Under the pieces are notes generated by a model, which was given only the letters and a program-made list of their open reading frames with translations, did not search any database and was not told the DNA's origin. This document shows positions 1-8,150 of a DNA stretch of 42,355 nucleotides, in pieces (positions within the stretch are counted from its first letter, which is position 1; the number at the start of each line of letters is the position of its first letter). The DNA lies in NCBI GenBank assembly GCA_003531115.1, contig DQHT01000140.1:27031-69385 (forward strand), given 5' to 3'. Source of the DNA: Bacteroidota bacterium. GTDB taxonomy: Bacteria > Bacteroidota > Bacteroidia > UBA8524. The translations under genes and the position numbers were made by a program.

Positions 1-50
1 GGACCACCTGATTATGAGTCAGGTGCTCTAACCAACTGAGCTATAGGCCC
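1..50 (-). tRNA. tRNA with CAT anticodon (Met or Ile2), 3' part cut by window edge
   Basis: Read on the minus strand from position 50, a seven-base acceptor strand GGGCCTA, T8-A9, a D-arm beginning GCTC, and an anticodon arm CCTGA-CTCATAA-TCAGG are visible. The five-base anticodon stem pairs perfectly and the loop carries CAT at positions 34-36. The T-arm and 3' acceptor strand lie beyond the window start. CAT is shared by elongator tRNA-Met, initiator tRNA and the lysidine-modified tRNA-Ile2; the loop does not settle which, and the missing T-arm prevents a choice. Confidence 0.93.
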
Positions 51-82
51 CGATGAAATACTTCATCAAGGCTGCGAAAATA

Positions 83-139
83 CGATTTATGAATTTATGA
101 TTTATGATTTTTGATTTATGATTTATGATTTTTGAAATT
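83..139. repeat. Tandem 7-bp array, unit TGATTTA/TGATTTT
   Basis: From 98 to 132 there are five contiguous heptamers TGATTTW, flanked on both sides by degenerate copies (83-97 includes one 8-bp unit; 133-139 is TGAAATT). The array lies between the tRNA and the HAD gene and directly precedes two further heptamer arrays of unrelated sequence. Its reading frames encode only repetitive peptides, so it is not a gene. Confidence 0.85.
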
Positions 140-142
140 TTC

Positions 143-177
143 CCCAGAACCCAGAACCCAGAACCCAGAACCCAGAA
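143..177. repeat. Tandem 7-bp array, unit CCCAGAA, five perfect copies
   Basis: Positions 143-177 are exactly five head-to-tail copies of CCCAGAA. The unit has no sequence similarity to the arrays on either side but has the same 7-bp period. No function is evident. Exact copy identity suggests recent expansion by replication slippage. Confidence 0.92.
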
Positions 178-183
178 CCTTGT

Positions 184-218
184 TCCATGGTCTATGGTCC
201 ATGGTCCATGGTCCATAG
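184..218. repeat. Tandem 7-bp array, unit TCCATGG (TCYATRG)
   Basis: Five contiguous heptamers occupy 184-218: TCCATGG, TCTATGG, TCCATGG, TCCATGG, TCCATAG. Because CCATGG is self-complementary, the array can also fold. On the minus strand the unit reads GACCATR, the same unit found three times at 29947-29967, so this repeat family is dispersed in the genome. Confidence 0.9.
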
Positions 219-257
219 TCATTGAAACAGCTTTTTTATAAAACCACCCTCTCCACC

Positions 258-265
258 TATCTTTG
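258..265 (+). promoter_or_regulatory. Possible Bacteroidota -7 box TATCTTTG before the HAD gene
   Basis: TATCTTTG matches the TAnnTTTG consensus. It ends only five bases before the ATG at 270, so transcription from it would give a nearly leaderless message. No good TTG -33 element is seen at the usual 17-20 bp distance, so the call is weak. Confidence 0.3.
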
Positions 266-269
266 CCAG

Positions 270-887
270 ATGCCTATAAAAAACCTGATCTTCGACCTGG
301 GCGGTGTCATCATCGATCTGCATGTCCATAAAACCCGGGAAGCGTTCCAGGATCTGGGTATGCCCGATACAGCCAACTGGTTTGTGGCCAACCAACAGGC
401 TTCCCTGCTTAACGACTATGAAACGGGGAAACTCAGCACGGAAGAATTTATCGCGGGGATCAATAAAGAATCCGGACTGGATATCAGCGATGAGCAGTTT
501 TACCGCGCCTGGACCACCATGCTGGGAAGGGTGAAAAGCGAACGGATCCAAATGCTTAAAGAACTCCGTGATAATTACCGGGTATACGCGTTAAGCAATA
601 TCAACGCCATGCATGCCCACGCCTGCCATACTATCCTTCAGCGCGATCATGATATCTTCAGCTTTCATGAAATTTTTGACCTGGTCTTCTATTCCCATGA
701 GATCGGTTCCCGAAAACCGGAACCGGAAGCCTGGTTGAAAATCCTTGACCGTACGGGCATCCTTAAAGAAGAAACGCTCTTTTTTGACGACAACCTAACC
801 AATGTTGACGTGGCGGCATCTCTTGGCTTTGAGGCCAAATTTGTAGATCGGGAGATCCTGGAGATCGTTCATACCCTTGAACTCTGA
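270..887 (+). CDS. HAD-superfamily phosphatase, YihX-like (subfamily IA)
   Basis: The 205-residue product is a haloacid-dehalogenase-type phosphohydrolase, probably acting on a small cytosolic phosphate ester. Motif I is FDLGGVIID with the nucleophile Asp. The usual second Asp of motif I is Gly, as in YihX-type enzymes (DLGNV). Motif II is ALSNIN, motif III is the Lys in GSRKPEPEAW, and motif IV is FFDDN. I chose the ATG at 270 (MPIKN) because homologues begin directly before the first beta strand; the open frame extends to 222, but those extra residues are atypical. The gene stands alone between the 7-bp arrays and a convergent lipoprotein gene. The substrate cannot be predicted; sugar-1-phosphate or FMN-like substrates are possible. 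Confidence 0.88.
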   Translation: MPIKNLIFDLGGVIIDLHVHKTREAFQDLGMPDTANWFVANQQASLLNDYETGKLSTEEFIAGINKESGLDISDEQFYRAWTTMLGRVKSERIQMLKELRDNYRVYALSNINAMHAHACHTILQRDHDIFSFHEIFDLVFYSHEIGSRKPEPEAWLKILDRTGILKEETLFFDDNLTNVDVAASLGFEAKFVDREILEIVHTLEL

Positions 888-901
888 GGATTTTGGAAAT
901 T

Positions 902-934
902 AAAAAACCCCGGAAAGACAAGCCTCCCGGGGTT
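902..934 (-). terminator. Rho-independent terminator of the lipoprotein gene
   Basis: A perfect 8-bp stem AACCCCGG (906-913) / CCGGGGTT (927-934) encloses a 13-nt loop. On the minus strand it is followed by a run of T residues, giving a classic intrinsic terminator 16 bases after the stop codon at 951. It may also stop transcripts of the convergent HAD gene, since a short T-run follows on neither side for the plus direction beyond TT. Confidence 0.8.
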
Positions 935-950
935 AAAGTCGTAAAACGAT

Positions 951-1757
951 TTATTTACAGGTATAAAAAAGGTCAAACACAAATAGACCTTGTCCTACAT
1001 TGATCTTGGTAGGTTTGTTATCGGAGTCAAAGGAATAGGCATAATCCAGATCACTGGAAACTTCCCATGATTGAGTGATTGAATTATAATCTTCTTCCTT
1101 ATCACGGGTGATATAATGAGTAGAAGGGAAATTTGGATCTTCAGCAATAAGTCCGGCTAAAAAGCGGGTTGGAGTTTTGTCGTTATAAGTAAAGGTTCTG
1201 CGTGAGGATTGTTCGAAGTTACCAAGGCCATCATCCGTAAATGTAACGGTGCCGCTTACGTCGCCATTCACTGCATAACTATATTCTACATAGTCGGTTT
1301 TTACTTCATTTCCTCCAACGATCGAAAAGATATTTTTCTGAACCATTTGTGTTCCGTTGTAGTCGAAGCGACTTACCGCATCTAGTTCAAGGGTACCTGC
1401 GTTGTCAACGTACATTTTTTCTTCGGTCACACCATTTGTTCCGTAAGTGTATTCAGTTTTTGAGGTCACTGTTTTTGCGGCGCCATCATATTCCGACATG
1501 GTTGCAACCTTGCCTGCGGAGGTATAGGTGTACATAGTACCTGAAATCGTTCCGTCGTCATTGGTTTGCATGTCAATAGGCTGACCGGAAGAATTGTAGG
1601 TAATAATGGAAGAAACTGTCGTACCGAAAAAGGTGAGATCCATTTTGGTAAGTTGACAGGTAATAACTGGATCGGTAGTATCATCCTTTTTGCAGGATGA
1701 AACGAATGCCATGGCTACTGTGAGCACAATGAGCATAGTGTAGTTGATTTTTTTCAT
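951..1757 (-). CDS. Predicted surface or periplasmic lipoprotein of unknown function
   Basis: The 268-residue product starts with a lipoprotein signal: MKK, a hydrophobic stretch of about 14 residues and a lipobox ending FVSSC, followed by KKDD. The mature part is built from short beta-rich repeats of the form Y-x-Y-x(4)-G-x(n)-D, similar in spirit to YD/RHS-type strands, and is rich in Thr, Ser, Asp and Tyr. The start at 1757 is preferred over the longer frame to 1796 because it places the signal peptide at the N terminus. It is monocistronic with its own terminator and is divergent from aspS. Function is not recognised; Bacteroidota encode many such repeat lipoproteins, usually exported to the outer membrane. 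Confidence 0.75.
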   Translation of the reverse strand: MKKINYTMLIVLTVAMAFVSSCKKDDTTDPVITCQLTKMDLTFFGTTVSSIITYNSSGQPIDMQTNDDGTISGTMYTYTSAGKVATMSEYDGAAKTVTSKTEYTYGTNGVTEEKMYVDNAGTLELDAVSRFDYNGTQMVQKNIFSIVGGNEVKTDYVEYSYAVNGDVSGTVTFTDDGLGNFEQSSRRTFTYNDKTPTRFLAGLIAEDPNFPSTHYITRDKEEDYNSITQSWEVSSDLDYAYSFDSDNKPTKINVGQGLFVFDLFYTCK

Positions 1758-1815
1758 AAAGGGTAAAGATAGCTTTAGTTTAAGGGTTAAGTCCATTTGT
1801 TCGTCGAACAGCCGG

Positions 1816-1848
1816 ATTTGTGTAAGAGAAAATTGAATTTGTGTAAGA
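1816..1848. repeat. Direct repeat ATTTGTGTAAGA spaced 21 bp, possible operator
   Basis: The 12-mer ATTTGTGTAAGA occurs at 1816-1827 and again at 1837-1848, two helical turns apart. It sits in the intergenic region between the divergent lipoprotein gene and aspS. The geometry would suit a dimeric regulator binding one face of DNA, but no regulator is known for it. Confidence 0.5.
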
Positions 1849-1926
1849 AACAGAGCGATTCATATGCCAATTCATTTCTATTGGAGTTCAAATGCGCTAT
1901 TTTCGCGAAAGTTTAAAAAGAAGTTT

Positions 1927-3681
1927 ATGTATCGGTCACATCATTGCGGAGAATTGAGAATGGAACATGTCGGGCAAACCGTTACCCTCAGCGGATGGGT
2001 GCAACGATCACGCGATATGGGCGGACTAACCTTCCTGGATCTTCGCGACCGTTACGGTTTAACCCAACTTTCATTTAACCTCTCTGTAAATGAAAAGTTG
2101 TGTATGGAAGCACGCAAGTTGGGGCGGGAATTCGTCATTCAGGCTACGGGTCTGGTAAAAGAACGTTCCAGTAAAAACGCGAAAATGCCGACCGGAGATA
2201 TTGAAATTGAGGTAACGGCCCTCAAAATTCTCAATGCCTCCCAAACACCTCCCTTTACCATTGAAGAAAATACGGATGGAGGAGAGGAGTTGCGTATGAA
2301 ATTCCGGTATCTGGACCTGCGCCGTGAAACGGTTCGTAAAAAACTGGAACTCCGCCATACTCTTGCCCGCTATACCCGTCAATACCTGGATGAACAGGCC
2401 TTTATAGAAGTAGAAACTCCGGTACTTATCAAATCTACCCCGGAAGGAGCGCGCGATTTTATCGTTCCTTCACGTTTAAATCAGGGTGAGTTTTATGCCC
2501 TGCCTCAATCTCCCCAAACTTTCAAGCAGTTATTGATGGTTTCAGGTTTCGACCGCTACTACCAGATCGTAAAATGTTTCCGCGATGAAGATTTACGTGC
2601 CGACCGGCAACCTGAATTCACCCAGATCGATTGCGAAATGAGTTTTGTTGAAAGGGATGATGTATTAAACACCTTTGAAGGGCTCACCAAATACCTCTTT
2701 AAAAAGATAAAAGGCATCGACCTGCCTGATTTTCCGAGAATGAGCTACGACGAGGCCATGGCCCGATACGGCATTGATAAACCGGATACCCGCTTTGCCA
2801 TGGAAATTTGTCAGCTTAACAACCTGATCGCAGGTACCGATTTTGCCGTTTTTAAATCAGTTATAGACGAAAACGGACTTATCGGAGGGATATGTGCTGC
2901 AGGCTGTGCGGAATATTCCCGCAAACAACTCGATGAACTGACCGAATGGGTAAAAGATTCGAAACGTGGCATGAAAGGGCTGGTTTATGTGAAGTGGAAT
3001 AAAGAAGGCATCAAATCTTCGGTAGATAAGTTTTTTAGTCCGGAGCAACTCAAATCCTGGATCGAAGCTGCGGGAGGCAAAGAAGGCGACCTGCTTTTGG
3101 TTTTAGCCGGTCCGCTTGAAAAAACACAAAAAGCCCTGGGTGAACTTCGTTTGGAGTTGGCCAAACAACTTGGATTACGCGATACACCGGGTTACAACCC
3201 GCTCTGGGTCATCGATTTTCCTTTGGTGGAGTACAATGCGGAAGAAGGCCGCTACTATGCCATGCACCACCCCTTTACCTCCCCGAATCCGGAGGATCTG
3301 CCTTTGATGGACACGGACCCGGCAGCGATACGCGCAAATGCCTATGACCTGGTTATCAATGGAGTGGAAATTGGGGGAGGCTCCATCCGTATCCATGACC
3401 GGGGCGTGCAGCAAAAAATGTTCGACCTCCTTGGTTTTACCCGGGAAGAGGCTCAGGAGCAATTCGGATTTTTGATGAATGCCTTCGAATACGGTGCACC
3501 TCCCCATGGTGGTATCGCATTCGGTTTTGACCGGCTTTGTGCCATGTTCGGCGGTGTAGAGAGCATCCGCGACTTCATCGCTTTCCCGAAAAACAATGCC
3601 GGACGCGACGTCATGATCGACGCACCCGGAGCTGTGAATCCTGCCCAGTTGAAGGAATTGGGATTAAAAATTACGGAATAG
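1927..3681 (+). CDS. aspS: Aspartyl-tRNA synthetase
   Basis: This class II synthetase charges tRNA-Asp in the cytosol. The 584-residue product has an N-terminal OB-fold anticodon-binding domain (about 1-105, containing [13 protein letters not shown]), motif 1 within the segment after RYLDLRR, motif 2 around [18 protein letters not shown], a bacterial-type GAD insertion (about 285-400), and motif 3 [10 protein letters not shown]. Length agrees with bacterial AspRS. The ATG at 1927 gives [11 protein letters not shown], the usual N terminus; the frame stays open to 1864 but that extension is not typical. An MFS gene follows after seven bases, so the two are probably co-transcribed. Whether it also charges tRNA-Asn (non-discriminating) cannot be told. 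Confidence 0.97.
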   Translation: MYRSHHCGELRMEHVGQTVTLSGWVQRSRDMGGLTFLDLRDRYGLTQLSFNLSVNEKLCMEARKLGREFVIQATGLVKERSSKNAKMPTGDIEIEVTALKILNASQTPPFTIEENTDGGEELRMKFRYLDLRRETVRKKLELRHTLARYTRQYLDEQAFIEVETPVLIKSTPEGARDFIVPSRLNQGEFYALPQSPQTFKQLLMVSGFDRYYQIVKCFRDEDLRADRQPEFTQIDCEMSFVERDDVLNTFEGLTKYLFKKIKGIDLPDFPRMSYDEAMARYGIDKPDTRFAMEICQLNNLIAGTDFAVFKSVIDENGLIGGICAAGCAEYSRKQLDELTEWVKDSKRGMKGLVYVKWNKEGIKSSVDKFFSPEQLKSWIEAAGGKEGDLLLVLAGPLEKTQKALGELRLELAKQLGLRDTPGYNPLWVIDFPLVEYNAEEGRYYAMHHPFTSPNPEDLPLMDTDPAAIRANAYDLVINGVEIGGGSIRIHDRGVQQKMFDLLGFTREEAQEQFGFLMNAFEYGAPPHGGIAFGFDRLCAMFGGVESIRDFIAFPKNNAGRDVMIDAPGAVNPAQLKELGLKITE

Positions 3682-3688
3682 CTTCGGA

Positions 3689-4861
3689 ATGAAACAGGGC
3701 GGTGCTTCTATCCTCGTCATCTGGCTCACGGTCTTTATTGATCTGTTGGGGTTTAGCATCATCATCCCAATATTGCCCGACCTGGCAGTAACCCTGGGAG
3801 GAGGTAAAGTCGCCCTTGCCGTTGCAGCCCTGTATGCATTGATGAACTTCCTTTTTGCCCCGCTTTGGGGCAGTATGAGCGACCGAATCGGACGAAGACC
3901 TGTCATCCTGATCAGCATCTTTATCACCGCCCTGGCCCAGTTTTTTTTCGGCTTTATTACCACCTTTTGGATGCTCATGCTGCAGCGTAGTCTGGCCGGG
4001 ATTGGATCGGCCAATATTTCAGCGGCCAACGCCTATATGGCCGATGTATCCACCAAGGAAACACGCACCCGAAACATGGGATTGATCGGAGCTGCCTTCG
4101 GAATGGGCTTTATCATTGGTCCGGTTGTGGGGGGGTATTTGTATGAAGCAGAAGGGATGATGGGCGTGGGTATCGCAAGCGGAATGTTAAGCGTGGTCAA
4201 TTTGATCATGGCTTATTTATTATTGCCGGAATCGATAAGGGAAAAAAATCCGGAAGCGGTGCGTGTGGTCAATCCCGTCATACCCCTGGTCAAGGCCATG
4301 GTTCACCGGGGGATACGGGGTATCTTTTTACTCAATTTTTTGAATATTGCTGCCTTTTCACTGATGCAGGTTACGGCGGCCCTGTTATGGGAAGAACATT
4401 TCCTGCTCTCAAAAAAGGAGATCGGATTGATGTTTTCGTTTATAGGCCTCTGTGCCGTACTCGTGCAATTTTTATTGGTCGGCGCACTCAACCGCTGGCT
4501 GGGCGAAAAAAGGCTGCTGGTAGTCGGACTGGTGATCATGCTGATCGCGCTGGGTTCCATGCCTTTGGTCCCAACTATTTATTGGGAGCTGGTAACCTTA
4601 GCCGGACTCGCATTGGCAACAGGCTGTGTTAATCCAAGTTTGCTTTCCTTGCTTTCCGCACAGGCTGGTCCGAAAGAGCAGGGGAATATTCTGGGATTAA
4701 ACCAATCATTAGGCTCCTTGGGAAGGGTAGCCGGACCGGTGATGGGCGGGGTGCTGTATGCGATCGATTTTCGTATTCCTTATCTGGGTGCTTCCTTCAT
4801 TCTTTTATTCGCCTTAATCTTTACTTTTGATCTTTTCCGCAAACGGGTTATTCAGGTATGA
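3689..4861 (+). CDS. MFS drug-type transporter, TetA/TCR-like
   Basis: The 390-residue product is a 12-helix major facilitator protein of the inner membrane. Signatures visible are the first helix WLTVFIDLLGFSIIIPILPD, the loop 2-3 motif A variant GSMSDRIGRRPVI, and the antiporter-type segment GLIGAAFGMGFIIGPVVGG in helix 5. This pattern is that of TetA-like proton antiporters, but drug specificity cannot be assigned and most environmental homologues are not proven resistance genes. The gene follows aspS by seven bases and its stop overlaps the next start (ATGA at 4858-4861), implying translational coupling with the hydrolase. Confidence 0.88.
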   Translation: MKQGGASILVIWLTVFIDLLGFSIIIPILPDLAVTLGGGKVALAVAALYALMNFLFAPLWGSMSDRIGRRPVILISIFITALAQFFFGFITTFWMLMLQRSLAGIGSANISAANAYMADVSTKETRTRNMGLIGAAFGMGFIIGPVVGGYLYEAEGMMGVGIASGMLSVVNLIMAYLLLPESIREKNPEAVRVVNPVIPLVKAMVHRGIRGIFLLNFLNIAAFSLMQVTAALLWEEHFLLSKKEIGLMFSFIGLCAVLVQFLLVGALNRWLGEKRLLVVGLVIMLIALGSMPLVPTIYWELVTLAGLALATGCVNPSLLSLLSAQAGPKEQGNILGLNQSLGSLGRVAGPVMGGVLYAIDFRIPYLGASFILLFALIFTFDLFRKRVIQV

Positions 4862-5541
4862 AACAACTGCTCTTACTCCATGGCGCCCTCGGGGCTCAAT
4901 CGCAATTCGACGTGCTCAAAAAAAAGCTGGGAACGGTATACGAATGCCATAGTCTTGATTTTTACGGACATGGAAGTAGCTCTTTTTCCGACTCTTTTGG
5001 TATCGAGGCTTTCGCTGCCCAGGTACTAAAATATGTCGACCAGTTCCAGCTTAAAGGATGCGATGTTTTTGGATATAGCATGGGAGGTTATGTGGCGCTG
5101 TTCACAGAATACGGACATCCCGGAACCTTCGGAAAGATCATGACCCTGGGCACGAAATTTAACTGGACTCCCGAATCGAGCGAAAGGGAGGCGGCTTTCC
5201 TGATCCCGGATACCATGCGGGAAAAAGCGCCAAAATATGTAGAGACTTTGGAAAAACTCCATGGCGACAAATGGCTGCAACTTTGCGAAAAAACCGCAGA
5301 AATGATGCGTTACCTGGGTGCAATGCCGCTGATCACAGATATTACTTTAGGGGCAGTGCAAATTCCTGTGAGGGTGGGTATTGGCGATGGAGATAAGATG
5401 GTTACCGTGGAAGAAACCATGAAGGCTTTCCGAAGCCTTCAGCAGGGCAGCTTTTTGGTTATGCCAACAACGCCGCATCCTCTGGATCAGGTGAATATGG
5501 ACAGGCTGGCGTATAAGATCGAGAAGTATTTGGAGTCGTAG
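4858..5541 (+). CDS. Alpha/beta-hydrolase fold protein
   Basis: The 227-residue protein starts MKQLLLLHGALG (oxyanion HG motif), has the nucleophile elbow GYSMGG (Ser about residue 74) and a C-terminal TPHPLDQV that supplies the catalytic His. An Asp at GDGDKMV is the likely third member of the triad. Length and compact cap are typical of small esterase/lipase-like hydrolases. It overlaps the MFS gene by four bases. No signal peptide is seen, so it should be cytosolic. Substrate is unknown. Confidence 0.85.
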   Translation: MKQLLLLHGALGAQSQFDVLKKKLGTVYECHSLDFYGHGSSSFSDSFGIEAFAAQVLKYVDQFQLKGCDVFGYSMGGYVALFTEYGHPGTFGKIMTLGTKFNWTPESSEREAAFLIPDTMREKAPKYVETLEKLHGDKWLQLCEKTAEMMRYLGAMPLITDITLGAVQIPVRVGIGDGDKMVTVEETMKAFRSLQQGSFLVMPTTPHPLDQVNMDRLAYKIEKYLES

Positions 5542-5544
5542 TTT

Positions 5545-5606
5545 CCCCGCCGAAGCTTTTTGAGAAAATATGGAGCTTTCGAAAACTTCGGAAAGCGAAG
5601 GCGGGG
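5545..5606. repeat. Imperfect inverted repeat, CCCCGCC...GGCGGGG arms
   Basis: Outer arms CCCCGCC (5545-5551) and GGCGGGG (5600-5606) are perfectly complementary; after a three-base mismatch GCTTT pairs with AAAGC. It begins three bases after the hydrolase stop, between convergent genes. It could act as a terminator but lacks a U-run; it may equally be a REP-like element. Confidence 0.6.
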
Positions 5607-5610
5607 TTAA

Positions 5611-5648
5611 GGGTTTCGGGTTATGGGTTTTGGGTTTCGGGTTATGGG
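5611..5648. repeat. Tandem 7-bp array, unit GGGTTNN
   Basis: Five contiguous heptamers occupy 5611-5645: GGGTTTC, GGGTTAT, GGGTTTT, GGGTTTC, GGGTTAT, followed by GGG. The period equals that of the arrays at 83-218 but the unit differs. The array sits between two inverted repeats at a convergent gene junction. Confidence 0.85.
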
Positions 5649-5688
5649 CCTTCCGTCATGGTGCGCGGAGCCGAATCACGACGGAAGG
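5649..5688. repeat. Inverted repeat CCTTCCGTC...GACGGAAGG
   Basis: Nine-base arms CCTTCCGTC (5649-5657) and GACGGAAGG (5680-5688) are perfect complements around a 22-base loop. It directly abuts the heptamer array. Possible roles are terminator for one of the two convergent genes or a mobile palindromic element. The remaining bases to 5721 show nothing recognisable. Confidence 0.65.
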
Positions 5689-5721
5689 ATGCGGGCTACA
5701 GGAGACAGGGTGCAGGCAGAA

Positions 5722-8124
5722 TTAAACAAACGCCGGAAATCTTCCGGGATCGCTTTCACGCATTAAGGCATAGATGGATTCAAAGACCTCCTCAGCACTT
5801 GGTTTGCTGAAAAAATCCCCATCGGTACCATATGCCGGTCTATGGGCTTTGGCGGTGATGGTTCTTGGTTCGGAATCAAGATGGAAATAGCCTTTTTGCT
5901 CTTCCAAAACCTTCTGCATCATAAAGCTGGTAGAACCACCTGGCACGTCTTCATCCAAAAAGACAATACGGTTCGTTTTCTTTAAAGAGTCAACGATGGA
6001 GTGATGGATATCAAAAGGCAACAAACTCTGCACATCGATAAGCTCCACGCTGATACCCACTTCTTTGAGTTGTTCGATGGCTTCCTGGGCAATTCGTACA
6101 CAGGATCCATAGGTAACAAGGGTAATATCATTTCCTTCTTCCAGCACTTCGGGAATTCCTAATGGCACTGTGAAGCTGCCAATATTATCGGGCATGGTTT
6201 CCTTTAAACGGTATCCGTTCAGGCATTCAATTACCAGAGCCGGCTCATCGCTTTGCAAGAGGGTATTGTAAAATCCTGCAGCCTGGGTCATGTTACGGGG
6301 TACCAGCACATGCATGCCGCGAACAGCATGGATGATCATGCCCATAGGGGAACCTGAATGCCAGATGCCTTCTAAACGGTGGCCGCGGGTACGAATGATC
6401 ACAGGGGCTTTTTGTCCGCCTTTGGTACGGTATTGCAAGGTGGCAATATCGTCGCTCATGATCTGCAGGGCATAAAGCAGATAATCGAGGTATTGAATTT
6501 CGGCAATGGGACGTAATCCGCGCATGGCAGTTCCTATCCCTTCGCCAATGATGGTCAATTCGCGAATACCTTTATCGCTAACACGCAGCTCTCCATATTT
6601 TTCCTGGAGTCCGGCAAAACCCTGGTTAACGTCACCAATTTTCCCGACATCCTCACCAAATGCAAACACACGGGGATCTCTTTCCAGGGCTTTATCAAAA
6701 CAGGCTTGAACCACTTCGCGTCCATCGACTACCTCACTTGAATCAGTGAAGACCGGTGCGATTACAGGTACTTTTAAGGCGCTTTGTTCAGATTGACTAT
6801 GCAAATGGGAACTGTAGCGCTCAAAATTATCCGCATAAAATGATTTTCTCCAATTCACAAGTGCCTGCCGTGCGGCGCCATCAGCGTGGATACTCAGGCG
6901 CAATGCCTTATCAACCGTTACTCCGATATCTTTTCTCAGTGGTTCGGTGATCCCTGCCAATTGTTGCGACAGTTCGGCGATCGGAGCGATCCCTGATTCT
7001 TGTCCGAGCGTTTCCAACAAGGCACAAACGGAAGAGATATCCGATTTAATACCACTTAAGAAGGACTCGAATGCTTCCTTCTTCATGGTATTTACCTCTT
7101 TTTTCCACTCTTTTTCGAGCTTGTCGAGTTCTTCACTTGTTGCGATCCCGGAGGATTCCATCCAGCTCCGCATCTGAATGATACAGTCGTACTCCTGTTC
7201 CCATTGCAGACGTTCAGGGGATTTATACCGTTCGTGCGAACCCGAGGTAGAATGCCCCTGGGGTTGGGTAAGTTCCTGTACATGGATGAGTACAGGAGTA
7301 TGTTTTTCCCGGCACAGGTCAGCGGCTTCCTGGTACGTTTTGCACAGGGCGGAATAATCCCATCCGTTCACCCGGAAAATTTCGAAACCCTTGCCCTTGT
7401 CATTGCTCTGAAATCCGCTCAGGATCTCGGAAATATTTTCTTTGGTGGTTTGGTAGCGTGAAGGAACGGAAATACCGTATCCATCATCCCAAACCGACAT
7501 CAATAAAGGAACCTGCAAAACACCGGCAGCGTTGATGGTTTCCCAAAAGCCGCCCTCTGAAGTCGAGGCGTTTCCAATGGTTCCAAAGGCGACCTCATTT
7601 CCTAGATGAGAAAAATCGGTAAAGCCATGGAGGTCTTTGTTTTCGCGATATAGTTTTGAGGCCAGGGCGAGTCCAAGGAGGCGGGGCATTTGTCCGGCTG
7701 TTGGTGAAATATCTGCACTGGAATTGTAGCGATCTGTTTGGGGCAACCAGTTTCCGGCATCATCCAGAAGGCGGGAACCAAAATGGCCGTTCATGGAACG
7801 TCCGGCTGAGCAGGGTTCTGCCTCCACACTCGGGTGGGCATAAAGTTGGGCAAAAAAAGCGCTGATGGTGCTCATTCCCGTGGCAAACATGAAAGTTTGG
7901 TCGCGGTAATAGCCGGAACGAAAATCTCCTTTTTTATACGCTTTGGCCATGGCCAGCTGAGCCACTTCCTTGCCATCACCAAAAATGCCGAATTTGGCTT
8001 TTCCGGTAAGTACTTCCTTTCTACCGATCAAGCTGGCCTGTCGGCTCTGAAAAGCAATTTTATAGTCGCTTAAAACTTCTGATTTGAATTCTTCCAGAGT
8101 CAACTCCTTGCTTTGTGTTGCCAT
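5722..8124 (-). CDS. Fused alpha/beta E1 component of a branched-chain-type 2-oxoacid dehydrogenase
   Basis: The 800-residue protein joins the two subunits of a thiamine-diphosphate-dependent E1. The first half is E1-alpha-like (about 40-390), with the ThDP/Mg region TSEGGFWETIN and WDDGYGISV. The second half is the transketolase-like E1-beta part (about 460-800), with FGEDVGKIGDVNQGF and a C-terminal transketolase domain including VTYGSCVRIAQEA. The substrate is probably a 2-oxoisovalerate or acetoin/pyruvate-type acid, to be decarboxylated and passed to a lipoyl E2. No E2 or E3 gene is adjacent, so the partners must be elsewhere. The gene follows GGGP synthase by 26 bases in the same direction. 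Fused E1 proteins of this size are common in Bacteroidota. Confidence 0.9.
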   Translation of the reverse strand: MATQSKELTLEEFKSEVLSDYKIAFQSRQASLIGRKEVLTGKAKFGIFGDGKEVAQLAMAKAYKKGDFRSGYYRDQTFMFATGMSTISAFFAQLYAHPSVEAEPCSAGRSMNGHFGSRLLDDAGNWLPQTDRYNSSADISPTAGQMPRLLGLALASKLYRENKDLHGFTDFSHLGNEVAFGTIGNASTSEGGFWETINAAGVLQVPLLMSVWDDGYGISVPSRYQTTKENISEILSGFQSNDKGKGFEIFRVNGWDYSALCKTYQEAADLCREKHTPVLIHVQELTQPQGHSTSGSHERYKSPERLQWEQEYDCIIQMRSWMESSGIATSEELDKLEKEWKKEVNTMKKEAFESFLSGIKSDISSVCALLETLGQESGIAPIAELSQQLAGITEPLRKDIGVTVDKALRLSIHADGAARQALVNWRKSFYADNFERYSSHLHSQSEQSALKVPVIAPVFTDSSEVVDGREVVQACFDKALERDPRVFAFGEDVGKIGDVNQGFAGLQEKYGELRVSDKGIRELTIIGEGIGTAMRGLRPIAEIQYLDYLLYALQIMSDDIATLQYRTKGGQKAPVIIRTRGHRLEGIWHSGSPMGMIIHAVRGMHVLVPRNMTQAAGFYNTLLQSDEPALVIECLNGYRLKETMPDNIGSFTVPLGIPEVLEEGNDITLVTYGSCVRIAQEAIEQLKEVGISVELIDVQSLLPFDIHHSIVDSLKKTNRIVFLDEDVPGGSTSFMMQKVLEEQKGYFHLDSEPRTITAKAHRPAYGTDGDFFSKPSAEEVFESIYALMRESDPGRFPAFV

Positions 8125-8150
8125 TCGTTTTGCTTAATCGTTCTTCTTTT

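Noticed and set aside
83..218. CRISPR-like array
   Set aside because: Units are 7 bp, contiguous and without spacers; no cas genes in the window.
28..222. 64-codon minus-strand frame over the heptamer arrays
   Set aside because: Its translation is only the repeat read as peptide (MDHGPW..., VLGSGFWVLG), with a 7-bp period shifting through all frames; not a gene.
1864..1926. N-terminal extension of aspS
   Set aside because: The frame is open, but the conserved AspRS N terminus begins at [11 protein letters not shown] (1927) and the extra residues are not family-like.
3689..4861. Tetracycline resistance gene
   Set aside because: TetA-like motifs only show the MFS subgroup; without closer identity a resistance function is not supported.
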